A stretch of 64,000 nucleotides of DNA, from assembly GCA_964526835.1 (NCBI GenBank), contig CAZGMK010000015.1, positions 1 to 64,000 of the forward strand, written 5' to 3'. Below are positions 44,332 to 52,267 of this stretch, in pieces. Made by a program: the position numbers and the translations under genes. This stretch comes from DAOSXA01 sp964526835 (GTDB taxonomy: Bacteria > Zixibacteria > MSB-5A5 > GN15 > FEB-12). Below the pieces are notes generated by a model. That model worked only from the letters and a program-made list of their open reading frames with translations, had not been told where the DNA came from and made no database searches. The first letter of the stretch is position 1, and every line of letters starts with the position of its first letter.

Positions 44332-46722
44332 ATGAACTCACAGCGAACAATACCGACGCAACTGCTGGCCATTGTCGGGGCGGCGGCGCTGGTGCTGGCG
44401 CTAGGGCTGCCGGCGCAGGCGGAGTACAAGTCCGACAGGCCCCCACCGAGACCGTATATTATCGAGGGAGTAGTGACGGTGGTCTTCGCCGATCATGCCA
44501 ATCTCTCCAACTACAACGATGGCTTCAAGAGGGCGAACTTCGCCCTGCCGACCCTGGATGCGGTGCTCGAGCAGTTCGAGGCCGAGTCGGCCAGAAGGCT
44601 GTTCCCCTGGGAGAAACAGCGCCCCGACAAGTCATCGAGTATGCCCGACTACACGCGCTACTGGGAAGTGAAGTTCCCCGCCAAATACGACGTAGCCGAG
44701 TTGATCGAGGCCCTGGAGCGGAATCCGAATGTCCGCCAAGCCGAGCCGGTATGGGCCCTGCCGCTGGCAGCCACGCCCAACGACCCGAGTTTCAACAGCC
44801 AGTGGCACTGGAACAACGGCGGCCTGGATATGGAGGGCGGGTGGGATTACGAGACAGGTAGCGAGTCGATCGTGGTGGCTATCATCGATTCCGGCGTCAA
44901 CCACAATCACCCCGACATCAGGCGGCACCTCTGGATCAATCCTGGCGAGGATATCGACGGCGATATGGAGCCCTTCGATGTGGACGACCTGAATGGTGTC
45001 GACGATGACGACAATGGTGTTGTCGACGACCTCAACGGGTATGATTTCTTCACCGGGATCAGCAATCCGCACCCGGGGGAGGATGCCGGCACGCCCGACC
45101 CGGACTACAATGACTTCAACGGCCACGGCACCGGCTGCGCCGGAATCGTCTCCGCCATCACCAACAACAGCAGCTACGTGGCCGGTATGGCCGGCGGCTG
45201 GACCGAGGGACAGCGCTTCTACCGTGGGGTGAGCATTATGGCCCTGAGAGTGGGCGCCACCGCCTCCGACGGCAACGGCTATGTGAACTCCAATAACTGC
45301 GGCACGGCCATTCAGTACGCCGCCCGCAACGGCGCGCATGTCATAAACTGCTCCTGGGGGGCGACCAGCACCGCCACCATGAATGCGGGTATGGTCTTGG
45401 TTGACTCGGCGGGTGTTACGATTACCCACGCGGCGGGTAACGACAACGCCAACGACCCTGATTACCTGGACGCAGACCCCGGTGGCGTGCAGGTCCTGTC
45501 GGTCGCCTCGGTGACCGGAAGCGATGTCAAGTCGTCGTTCTCCAACTACGGTTTCTGGGTTGACGTGAGCGCCTACGGCGATGCCATTCTGATGCCCTGG
45601 TCGAACCAGTACAGCCCCACGACCAGCACCTCGTGGGGAACCTCGTTCGCGGCTCCGATGGTGGCCGGGCTGGCGGCCCTGATTCGCTCCGCCATGCCGT
45701 CGCTCACCAAGGAGCAGGTCGACTCGATCATCATTAACACCGCCGATGACGTCAACGGCGTCAACCCTTCGTACTTCGGCATGCTCGGCTCAGGCCGGAT
45801 CAGCGCCAGCGCAGCGCTCGGCGGCCTGGCCAATGCGAAGTTCGTGGCGGATGTCTACGAGGGCCCGGCCCCCCTCACAGTGCAGTTCACCGATCAGTCG
45901 CCCTACTTGCCGACCGCCTGGACCTGGAGCTTCGGCACCGGCGACAGCGCCGGTGTGCAGAATCCCCAGTATACGTACAACGATCCGGGCATCTACGATG
46001 TCTCGCTGATAGTCGACGATAGCGTTAGCCTTGGTCCGGGCGAAGAGCATTTGAGAAACCTGATCTGGGTGACCGCCGATACCCTCAAGATGGACTCGGT
46101 CATTATCGAGCGCGGGGGAACAGCGGTAGTTGGGGTTCGCGTTTCCAATACCTCGCTTCTGGCGGAGCTTCAGTTCGCCTTTGATTTCACCAACGACGAC
46201 GGCATCGCGCTGGACAGCTTCACGGTTACAGGTACGCGCACCGATTATTTCTACGATGTCAGTTTGAACGGGCTCTCGGGCCAGAAGCAGTCCATCAGGT
46301 TCCGCCCGGACGACCCCGCGAGCGGCTCCTCGAATTATCTGCCGGCCGACACCGGCGCTATTCTGAACCTGTGGTTCTCGGCGGCCTCTTACGCACCGCC
46401 CGCGGCGGTGGTCGTGATCGACACCACCCACATCGGCACCAAGACAACCAAACTGACCTCGATCTGGGGTGAGCTGGTTCCGGTGATCGTGCCCGGAAAG
46501 GTGGTCGTTAACGCCTGCGGACGCGGCGATGTCGATTGCAGCGGCGCCATCGATATCCAGGATCTGGTTATTCTTGTCGCCTTCATGTTCCAGGGCGGCC
46601 CGCCGCCGGATCCCTGGTATACCGGCGATGTGAACGGCGATGGAGCCGGCCCGTCGATCGACGACCTGGTCTACCTGGTGTCTTACATGTTCAGTGGCGG
46701 CCCGCCCCCTCCGCCGATGTGA
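44332..46722 (+). CDS. Secreted subtilisin-like (S8) serine protease with PKD, cohesin-like and dockerin-like modules
   Basis: The ATG at 44332 has GGAG eight bases upstream and opens a signal peptide ending LGLPAQA. An inhibitor-like propeptide (about 35-140) precedes the S8 domain. Its triad is Asp186 (AIIDSGVNHNHPD), His265 (FNGHGTGCAGIVSA) and Ser438 (GTSFAAPMVAGLAAL); the oxyanion Asn is in THAAGNDN. A PKD domain follows (500-585; GPAPLTVQFTDQS...WTWSFGTGD), then a cohesin-like stretch (about 588-720) and two dockerin-like repeats (731-796; RGDVDCSGAIDIQDLVILV and GDVNGDGAGPSIDDLVYLV). The enzyme could be docked to the cohesin-bearing neighbours and mature or degrade proteins at the surface. 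Activity is predicted from the intact triad; docking is inferred. Confidence 0.95.
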   Translation: MNSQRTIPTQLLAIVGAAALVLALGLPAQAEYKSDRPPPRPYIIEGVVTVVFADHANLSNYNDGFKRANFALPTLDAVLEQFEAESARRLFPWEKQRPDKSSSMPDYTRYWEVKFPAKYDVAELIEALERNPNVRQAEPVWALPLAATPNDPSFNSQWHWNNGGLDMEGGWDYETGSESIVVAIIDSGVNHNHPDIRRHLWINPGEDIDGDMEPFDVDDLNGVDDDDNGVVDDLNGYDFFTGISNPHPGEDAGTPDPDYNDFNGHGTGCAGIVSAITNNSSYVAGMAGGWTEGQRFYRGVSIMALRVGATASDGNGYVNSNNCGTAIQYAARNGAHVINCSWGATSTATMNAGMVLVDSAGVTITHAAGNDNANDPDYLDADPGGVQVLSVASVTGSDVKSSFSNYGFWVDVSAYGDAILMPWSNQYSPTTSTSWGTSFAAPMVAGLAALIRSAMPSLTKEQVDSIIINTADDVNGVNPSYFGMLGSGRISASAALGGLANAKFVADVYEGPAPLTVQFTDQSPYLPTAWTWSFGTGDSAGVQNPQYTYNDPGIYDVSLIVDDSVSLGPGEEHLRNLIWVTADTLKMDSVIIERGGTAVVGVRVSNTSLLAELQFAFDFTNDDGIALDSFTVTGTRTDYFYDVSLNGLSGQKQSIRFRPDDPASGSSNYLPADTGAILNLWFSAASYAPPAAVVVIDTTHIGTKTTKLTSIWGELVPVIVPGKVVVNACGRGDVDCSGAIDIQDLVILVAFMFQGGPPPDPWYTGDVNGDGAGPSIDDLVYLVSYMFSGGPPPPPM

Positions 46723-47043
46723 GGTGACACCTCGCCGCTTCAAGTGAACTTCTCGCGGGCAGATGTATATCATCCGCCCGCAGTAACTGCGCCCGGTGAA
46801 CATATAACTGTCACCGGGCGTTTTTTCTATTGACGCCTTGCTTGCCGGGCAGTATCATTTGCCGCATAAGGTGAGTCATGCGGTGTGAAAATGCATGCGG
46901 GCCTGCCCCTTTTGCAAGGAGGTGACGCCTGATCAAAAAGCGTTAACTGATTTTACCTTGTTTGACTCGTTAATTGCCATACGTTGACAGATAGATTGAA
47001 GAGAATGGTAGTGTTTAGATAGACGCATGGAGGCTATGCAAGT
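46723..47043. other. Intergenic region of 321 bases
   Basis: It carries the terminator at 46790-46826. A TTGACA at 46984-46989 could be a -35 for the next gene, but the -10 at a suitable distance is poor (TAGTGT at 47009). Confidence 0.5.
46790..46826 (+). terminator. Rho-independent terminator after the protease gene
   Basis: 10-bp stem CGCCCGGTGA/TCACCGGGCG with an 11-base loop and a T6 tail. Confidence 0.9.
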
Positions 47044-47928
47044 ATGAAGACAAAGTTATTGACAGTTCTGGCGGTTTTGACTCTGGGCGCCTGCGGCCTG
47101 GCGTGGGGGCAGAGTGTATCTGTGGACCATGTTGACGGCACGCTCATCGGCTCCGATACCCTGATGCAAGACAGCACGTACACTTTCTATCTTCGTTGGC
47201 AAGGTCCTGCTGATCGTAACGTGGACGGGGTCACTACGGGCTGGCGGGTACACTCGCCTGATGGCGGCACTTGGACTACGACTGTCATTGACACAACCGG
47301 TACCCTGGGAGGAGCCCAATTCGATTTGGTCTGGCAGCTTCAGCCAGCCGGGTGGGAAGGTAATGTTACCGGCTCTGGTGCTGATACGATCGGTGTAGGC
47401 GGCGCCAAGATGTTTGGTCCGGGCATGCCGGCAGGCTTTGACGATATCGTCAACACCATCACCATCGGCCCGATCGGCCAGGATGACGGTAAGCAGATTT
47501 GTCTGGACTCTTCGTACTACCCACCGTCCGGTCTGTGGAAGTGGGCTGCAGAGGGTAGCGTTGACTATTTCCCTGTCTGGGACGGTCCGCATTGCTATAC
47601 CATTGAAGTTGCAAGCGACGTTTCCGCCCGTCCCTCCGATGGCCTGCCCACCCGGTGGATGATGAGCCAGAACTACCCGAACCCGTTCAACCCGACCACC
47701 GAGATCGCTTTCGACGTCCCCTCGCGCTCTCATGTCACCCTGAATGTGTACAACGTTCTCGGCCAGCAGGTGGCGACCCTTGTCGACCAGGAGCTGGCCC
47801 GCGGGAGCTACACGGCCGACTGGGACGGTACCAGCACCTCCGGGACCGCCGCGGCCAGCGGGGTTTACTTCTACCGTCTGGAAGCCGACCAATACATCGA
47901 CACCAAGAAAATGGTGCTGATGAAGTAG
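47044..47928 (+). CDS. Small secreted protein with type IX sorting tail and the unnamed CLDSSYxPPSG domain
   Basis: A signal peptide (MKTKLLTVLAVLTLGACGLAWG) is followed by a domain of about 180 residues and a FlgD-like sorting tail (MSQNYPNPFNPT at 208 to KKMVLMK). The middle domain clearly matches the N-terminus of the 24019 protein: GSGADTIGVGGAKMFGPGMPAGF against GSGVDTVAWYGSIMMGPGIPPDW, and ICLDSSYYPPSGLWKWA against YCLDSSYFPPSGTWLWA. I know no name for it. It has neither cohesin-like nor dockerin-like parts. GGAGG upstream supports the start. A terminator follows. Confidence 0.85.
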   Translation: MKTKLLTVLAVLTLGACGLAWGQSVSVDHVDGTLIGSDTLMQDSTYTFYLRWQGPADRNVDGVTTGWRVHSPDGGTWTTTVIDTTGTLGGAQFDLVWQLQPAGWEGNVTGSGADTIGVGGAKMFGPGMPAGFDDIVNTITIGPIGQDDGKQICLDSSYYPPSGLWKWAAEGSVDYFPVWDGPHCYTIEVASDVSARPSDGLPTRWMMSQNYPNPFNPTTEIAFDVPSRSHVTLNVYNVLGQQVATLVDQELARGSYTADWDGTSTSGTAAASGVYFYRLEADQYIDTKKMVLMK

Positions 47929-47954
47929 CCGGTCCGACAAAGTTGATTTTCATG

Positions 47955-47985
47955 GCCCCCGTCGCCCTGGCGGGGGCTTTTCTTT
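47955..47985 (+). terminator. Rho-independent terminator after the 47044 gene
   Basis: Stem GCCCCCG/CGGGGGC with a nine-base loop, followed by TTTTCTTT. Confidence 0.82.
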
Positions 47986-48200
47986 GAGGCGTCCCGGCAG
48001 TTCGAGGCCGACACGGCGGGCTTGTTGACAGACCTCGGTTTGCCCAATGACACCGCGGAGACAAGCCCCGGGGACTGCGCGGTAAGGGCCCCTGCAAATG
48101 GCCCAGGAGCGAAGCTCCGCGGCACCCGTGGGGTGGTTTGTCGGCCGGAATTGTTGGCGGGTTGTAATATGTTGCAACACAATAGCTTGAGTGAATGTAG

Positions 48201-48229
48201 TTGACTTGCACCGACGATTTCCCTATTAT
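48201..48229 (+). promoter_or_regulatory. Sigma70-type promoter of the GH35-like gene
   Basis: TTGACT (48201-48206), 17-base spacer, TATTAT (48224-48229), 57 bases before the start codon. Each hexamer has five of six matches. Confidence 0.75.
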
Positions 48230-48285
48230 GGTAATCTGAATGAGACGGGGATAATTGTTAAGTTGTTGAAGCATAAGGCGTTAGA

Positions 48286-50472
48286 ATGCTAGGAATCATC
48301 GGTAATCGCTTCTCCATCGGCCGGGAGACTTATCCGCCGTTTTCCGCCGAGATGCACTATTTTCGTATTGAGAAACGCTACTGGTCGATCTGCTTCGAGC
48401 GTATCAAGCGCGCAGGGTTCAAGATCATTGCCTCGGCTGTTCCGTGGAATGTCCATCAGACTCCCGACAAGCACTTCGACTTCGCCGGCCTGACCGACCC
48501 GAAAAAGGACTTGATTGTCTTCCTTGAGCTCGCCCGTGAGTTTGGCTTCAAGGTCATTCTCCGGCCGGGTCCCTGGGTGGCCGGGCAGATCAAGTACGGC
48601 GGTTTGCCCAGGCACATCTTCTCGGACCTGAAGTTCTTTGCCCGCGATGCCTCCGGGCAGGAGCTCGAGTTGCCGGATGATTGCGGGGTCGAGGGCGGTT
48701 ACCTCCCCAGCTACATGCACAAGAATTTCCAGTTTCACATGCGGAATTACTTCAAGACCCTCATCGAGGTTACCAAGAACTATGTGCACCCGCGGGGTCC
48801 TGTCTTCATGGTGGAGCTGGACTACGAAACTTCCTACGGCCGCCAACTCCACCCGGGCAGCGCCGATTACAACCCCGATGTGGTTCGCGAATTCTATCCG
48901 CCTTTCCTTGAGGAGCGATACGAGGAGATCAAGAAGCTCAACCAGGCCTACAAGGAAAAGAATGCCGATTTCGCCTCGGTCGAGCCGCCGCGCAAGTTCG
49001 AGGATCTGGATATCAAGGAATATCCGAAGGCGCTCGACTGGATGCGGTTCCGCCAGCACATGCTTCGCGAGTACCTTGAGATAGTTGAGGAGATTTTCAA
49101 GTCGTATACGGTAGAACCGCTTATTGTGCGGTCGCTCTACTTCCGGCCGGGCGATATCCTGCCGGCTTTCGATCTGGTTCCGGAGGATCGCCAGCCCTTC
49201 CTGGGGACCAATGTGTTCCCGCATCACGGCAACTACTTCGATCTGACGGTCAAGGCCCGCTACCTGCTGGCCGAGCACGGCTTCGCCTTTGCCAGCTCGT
49301 TCGTCAGCGGCGCCGCGGCTACTGATCCCAGGCGCGAAGAAGCCATCAGCCCGGTGCGCAACAACGCCCGGCGCTTCTACCTTTCGGCCAGCATATCGGC
49401 CGGGTTCGGCGGCCTGAACCACTACATGTTCGTGGATCGTGACCACTGGTACGGAGCGCCGCTGCACAGCGACGGCACTGTATCCGACGGTTACGAGATT
49501 GTCAGCCGGTTCAATCAGCGTATCACTGAGATCGGCCTGGAGCAGATGGAATTCAAGAATGACATCGCCGTGGTCGGCAACCGCTTCTACTACTGGCTGG
49601 CTGAGCTGGAAGGCGGCAAGAACTTCGCCTACGTCAACCGCCTGCTGGATGATTCCGTGGTTGGTTTCTGCCGCGATCTGATGCGTCTCAAACTCAACTT
49701 TGGCGTTCGTGAGAATCGTACGTGGCAGAATATGAATGACTATAAGCTGCTGTTCATTCCCACGACAGAAGTCATGTCTGAAACCGACCAGGAGGCCATC
49801 ATCGAACTGGTCAAGGACGGGGCCAATGTGATTCTGTGCGGCCTGATGCCTCGATACGACGAGAACCTCAAGGATTGCTCAGTGCTGGCCAACCACTTCC
49901 GCATTCGCACCACTGTCGACTACCATATCGATACGGTGAGTCACAAGGACGGAGCCTTCCCGTGTTATGTCTACGGCTCCATCCGGACTACCGACGATTC
50001 CAAGACCCGCAGGGTATGTAAGAGCGGCGCCAAAACCGTCGGTATCTGCTCGTCCCGCTTCAAGGGTTCGCTCCACTTGTTCTCGTTTGACGTTGCTTCC
50101 GGCGGCAATCACAAGAAACTGGCCTTCATGGAGTCCATCCTTGACAGCCTCAAGGTCAGCAGCTGCTTCTACTGCAGCGACCCGTCGGTCGACATCTCTT
50201 TCAAGCATGACGGCAAGCGCGGCCTGCTTTTCGTGGTAGCTCCCCCGGCCGGTGAGTTGTCGGACAGCTTCGAGTCCAGACAGAAGGAAGTAATCATTAA
50301 GGCGGATCTTCGCGCTTCCGGATACAAGGGGGCGAGGTTCAAGTTGACCGATCTATTCGCCGATCCGGAGACGGTCAGGCCGATCAAGACCACCGCCAAG
50401 GAGCTAAGAGATGGGCTGGCGCTGGACATCAACTTCCCTGACGGGCACATGTACCTGGTGCAGAAACGATAG
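48286..50472 (+). CDS. Glycoside hydrolase family 35-like protein, cytoplasmic
   Basis: The N-terminal TIM-barrel region matches beta-galactosidases of family 35: FSAEMHYFRIEKRYWSICFERIKRAGFK, ASAVPWNVHQ, FDFAGLTD, VILRPGPWVAGQIKYGGLP and the acid/base region GPVFMVELDYETSYG. The usual xxENEY becomes ELDYET, so Glu181 is kept but the preceding Asn is Tyr. Around the expected nucleophile I see FASSFVSGAAATD, with no Glu. The enzyme may thus have altered chemistry or be inactive. Past residue 420 a glutamine-amidotransferase-like fold (TDQEAIIELVKDGANVILCGLMP) recalls the trimerisation domain of related galactosidases. No signal peptide is present. It is likely transcribed with the downstream gene. 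Confidence 0.8.
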   Translation: MLGIIGNRFSIGRETYPPFSAEMHYFRIEKRYWSICFERIKRAGFKIIASAVPWNVHQTPDKHFDFAGLTDPKKDLIVFLELAREFGFKVILRPGPWVAGQIKYGGLPRHIFSDLKFFARDASGQELELPDDCGVEGGYLPSYMHKNFQFHMRNYFKTLIEVTKNYVHPRGPVFMVELDYETSYGRQLHPGSADYNPDVVREFYPPFLEERYEEIKKLNQAYKEKNADFASVEPPRKFEDLDIKEYPKALDWMRFRQHMLREYLEIVEEIFKSYTVEPLIVRSLYFRPGDILPAFDLVPEDRQPFLGTNVFPHHGNYFDLTVKARYLLAEHGFAFASSFVSGAAATDPRREEAISPVRNNARRFYLSASISAGFGGLNHYMFVDRDHWYGAPLHSDGTVSDGYEIVSRFNQRITEIGLEQMEFKNDIAVVGNRFYYWLAELEGGKNFAYVNRLLDDSVVGFCRDLMRLKLNFGVRENRTWQNMNDYKLLFIPTTEVMSETDQEAIIELVKDGANVILCGLMPRYDENLKDCSVLANHFRIRTTVDYHIDTVSHKDGAFPCYVYGSIRTTDDSKTRRVCKSGAKTVGICSSRFKGSLHLFSFDVASGGNHKKLAFMESILDSLKVSSCFYCSDPSVDISFKHDGKRGLLFVVAPPAGELSDSFESRQKEVIIKADLRASGYKGARFKLTDLFADPETVRPIKTTAKELRDGLALDINFPDGHMYLVQKR

Positions 50473-50494
50473 CTCAATAGAGGGATACAAATTC

Positions 50495-52222
50495 ATGTCA
50501 TTCTCCCGGTTCGGCCGCTGCCTGCTGCAGGCGGTGCTGGCTTTATGTCTGCTGCTACCGTCGTGCGACAAAGTTGAAACCACCAAATTCTACCGCGACG
50601 GAATGGTGGTCAGCGCCTCGGAGATCGCGGGCGAGATCGGCGCCGATATTATCGGCAAGCAGAAGGGGAACGCCTTCGACGCCGCCGTGGCGGTGGCCTT
50701 TGCCCTGGCTGTAGTCCATCCTGAGGCCGGCAATATCGGTGGCGGTGGTTTTGCGTTGACGTATCACGCCGACTCGGCTCTGGTTCGGGCCCTCGACTTT
50801 CGCGAGACCGCACCGGCAGCCGCAACCGCAACGATGTACCTGGATTCGGCGGGAGAGGTGATCGAGAACGCCTCCACCTACGGCGCGATGGCAGTAGGAG
50901 TTCCCGGGGCCGTGGCGGGCCTCTATGAACTGCATCGCGCTTACGGCAGCCTTCCCTGGGGCCGATTGCTGGAGCCGGCTATCGCCCTCGCCAGGTCCGG
51001 TTTCGTCGTCGATGAGTACCTCCACGAGTCCCTCAAGAAGCATCAACAGAGATTATCCGGGTTCGAGCCTACGGCCAGGGTGTTTCTGCCGGGCGGGTCG
51101 GTCCCCGCAGAGGGCGATCTGCTCGTTATCGATGATTTGGCCATCACGCTGCAGGCCATCGCCGACAACGGACCGAGTGCCTTCTACGATGGGGAGATTG
51201 CCGAGAAGATCGTCCGAGCAATGGAAGAGCATGGTGGTCTGATCAGTCGGGATGACCTGGCCGCATATCAAGCGGAATGGCTGTCCCCGCTGCGTTTCAG
51301 GTTCGACTCCTGCGTGGTTTACTCGATGCCGCCGCCGTCATCCGGAGGTGTCTGCATCGCCCAGATCCTGAAGATGCTGGAGCCGTGGTCACTCGAGCGG
51401 CTGACTCCCTCATCGCCCCAGTACATGCACTTGTTTGCTGAGGCATCGCGCCTGGCCTTTGCCGATCGTTCGGAGTACCTGGGGGATCCCCGTTTCGTCT
51501 CGACTCCGACCGCAGAGCTTTACAGCGACAGCTACCTCGAGACCAGGCGCAAGCTGATCGATCCCGGTCACGCCACCCCCTCGGAGCACATTCTCCCCGG
51601 CGAGCCGCTCGGTACCGAGCCGGATCAAACCACCCACTTCTGTGTCGCCGACGGCGCCGGCAACCTTGTGTCGCTTACCTATACTCTCAACACCGCCTAT
51701 GGCTCGAAGCTGGTGGTCGATGGCGCCGGGTTCCTGCTGAACAACGAAATGGACGATTTCTCGATCAAGCCGGGGCATGCCAATGTCTATGGCCTGGTCG
51801 GAGGCGAAGCCAACAGGATTGAACCCGGCAAACGCATGCTCAGCTCGATGTCGCCGACGATTGTCTTTGAGACCCGGCAGGGCGAGGAGTTCCCGTACAT
51901 GGTGCTCGGGAGTCCCGGCGGCTCGAAGATCATAACCACTGTGGCACAAGCAATACTGGGCGTGATCCGATTCGGATTGGACGCTGAGGAAGTTGTCGCT
52001 CAGCCACGTTTCCATCATCAGTGGAAGCCTGACCTGCTCTATCTGGAGCAGGGCGCCTACGATATCAACATCACCCAGGAGTTGATTCGCCTCGGTCACA
52101 CCGTTCGTGAACGCGAGCCCTACGGCGATCTTCAGCTTATTCTGTTGCAGTCCGAGATTGGGCTGATGAGCGGCGCTTCCGATCCGCGCGGAAACGGCGT
52201 TGTCGTCGGCGTGGGGTACTGA
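50495..52222 (+). CDS. ggt: Gamma-glutamyltranspeptidase, predicted lipoprotein
   Basis: The start at 50495 gives a signal peptide with a lipobox-like LLPSC, so the enzyme is probably anchored to a membrane on the periplasmic side. It should hydrolyse or transfer gamma-glutamyl groups from glutathione and similar compounds. Marks of the family are EAGNIGGGGFALTY, GVPGAVAGLYELH, PPPSSGGVCIAQILKMLE, the self-cleavage nucleophile Thr379 in DQTTHFCVADGAGN, FLLNNEMDDF and the carboxylate-binding SSMSPTIV followed by GSPGGSKIITTV. Processing at Thr379 would yield large and small subunits. It follows the GH35-like gene by 22 bases on the same strand, and the next gene converges. Confidence 0.96.
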   Translation: MSFSRFGRCLLQAVLALCLLLPSCDKVETTKFYRDGMVVSASEIAGEIGADIIGKQKGNAFDAAVAVAFALAVVHPEAGNIGGGGFALTYHADSALVRALDFRETAPAAATATMYLDSAGEVIENASTYGAMAVGVPGAVAGLYELHRAYGSLPWGRLLEPAIALARSGFVVDEYLHESLKKHQQRLSGFEPTARVFLPGGSVPAEGDLLVIDDLAITLQAIADNGPSAFYDGEIAEKIVRAMEEHGGLISRDDLAAYQAEWLSPLRFRFDSCVVYSMPPPSSGGVCIAQILKMLEPWSLERLTPSSPQYMHLFAEASRLAFADRSEYLGDPRFVSTPTAELYSDSYLETRRKLIDPGHATPSEHILPGEPLGTEPDQTTHFCVADGAGNLVSLTYTLNTAYGSKLVVDGAGFLLNNEMDDFSIKPGHANVYGLVGGEANRIEPGKRMLSSMSPTIVFETRQGEEFPYMVLGSPGGSKIITTVAQAILGVIRFGLDAEEVVAQPRFHHQWKPDLLYLEQGAYDINITQELIRLGHTVREREPYGDLQLILLQSEIGLMSGASDPRGNGVVVGVGY

Positions 52223-52267
52223 TTCTCCGCAATTCGGCGGGATATCGAGTGGGTTGCTGGATTCGGT

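Larger units (their letters stand above)
47929..48285. other. Intergenic region with hairpins and a promoter
   Basis: It has the terminator at 47955-47985, small inverted repeats (GGAGC-GAA-GCTCC at 48106-48118; GGGCC/GGCCC around 48087-48105) and the promoter at 48201-48229. No gene is seen. Confidence 0.6.
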
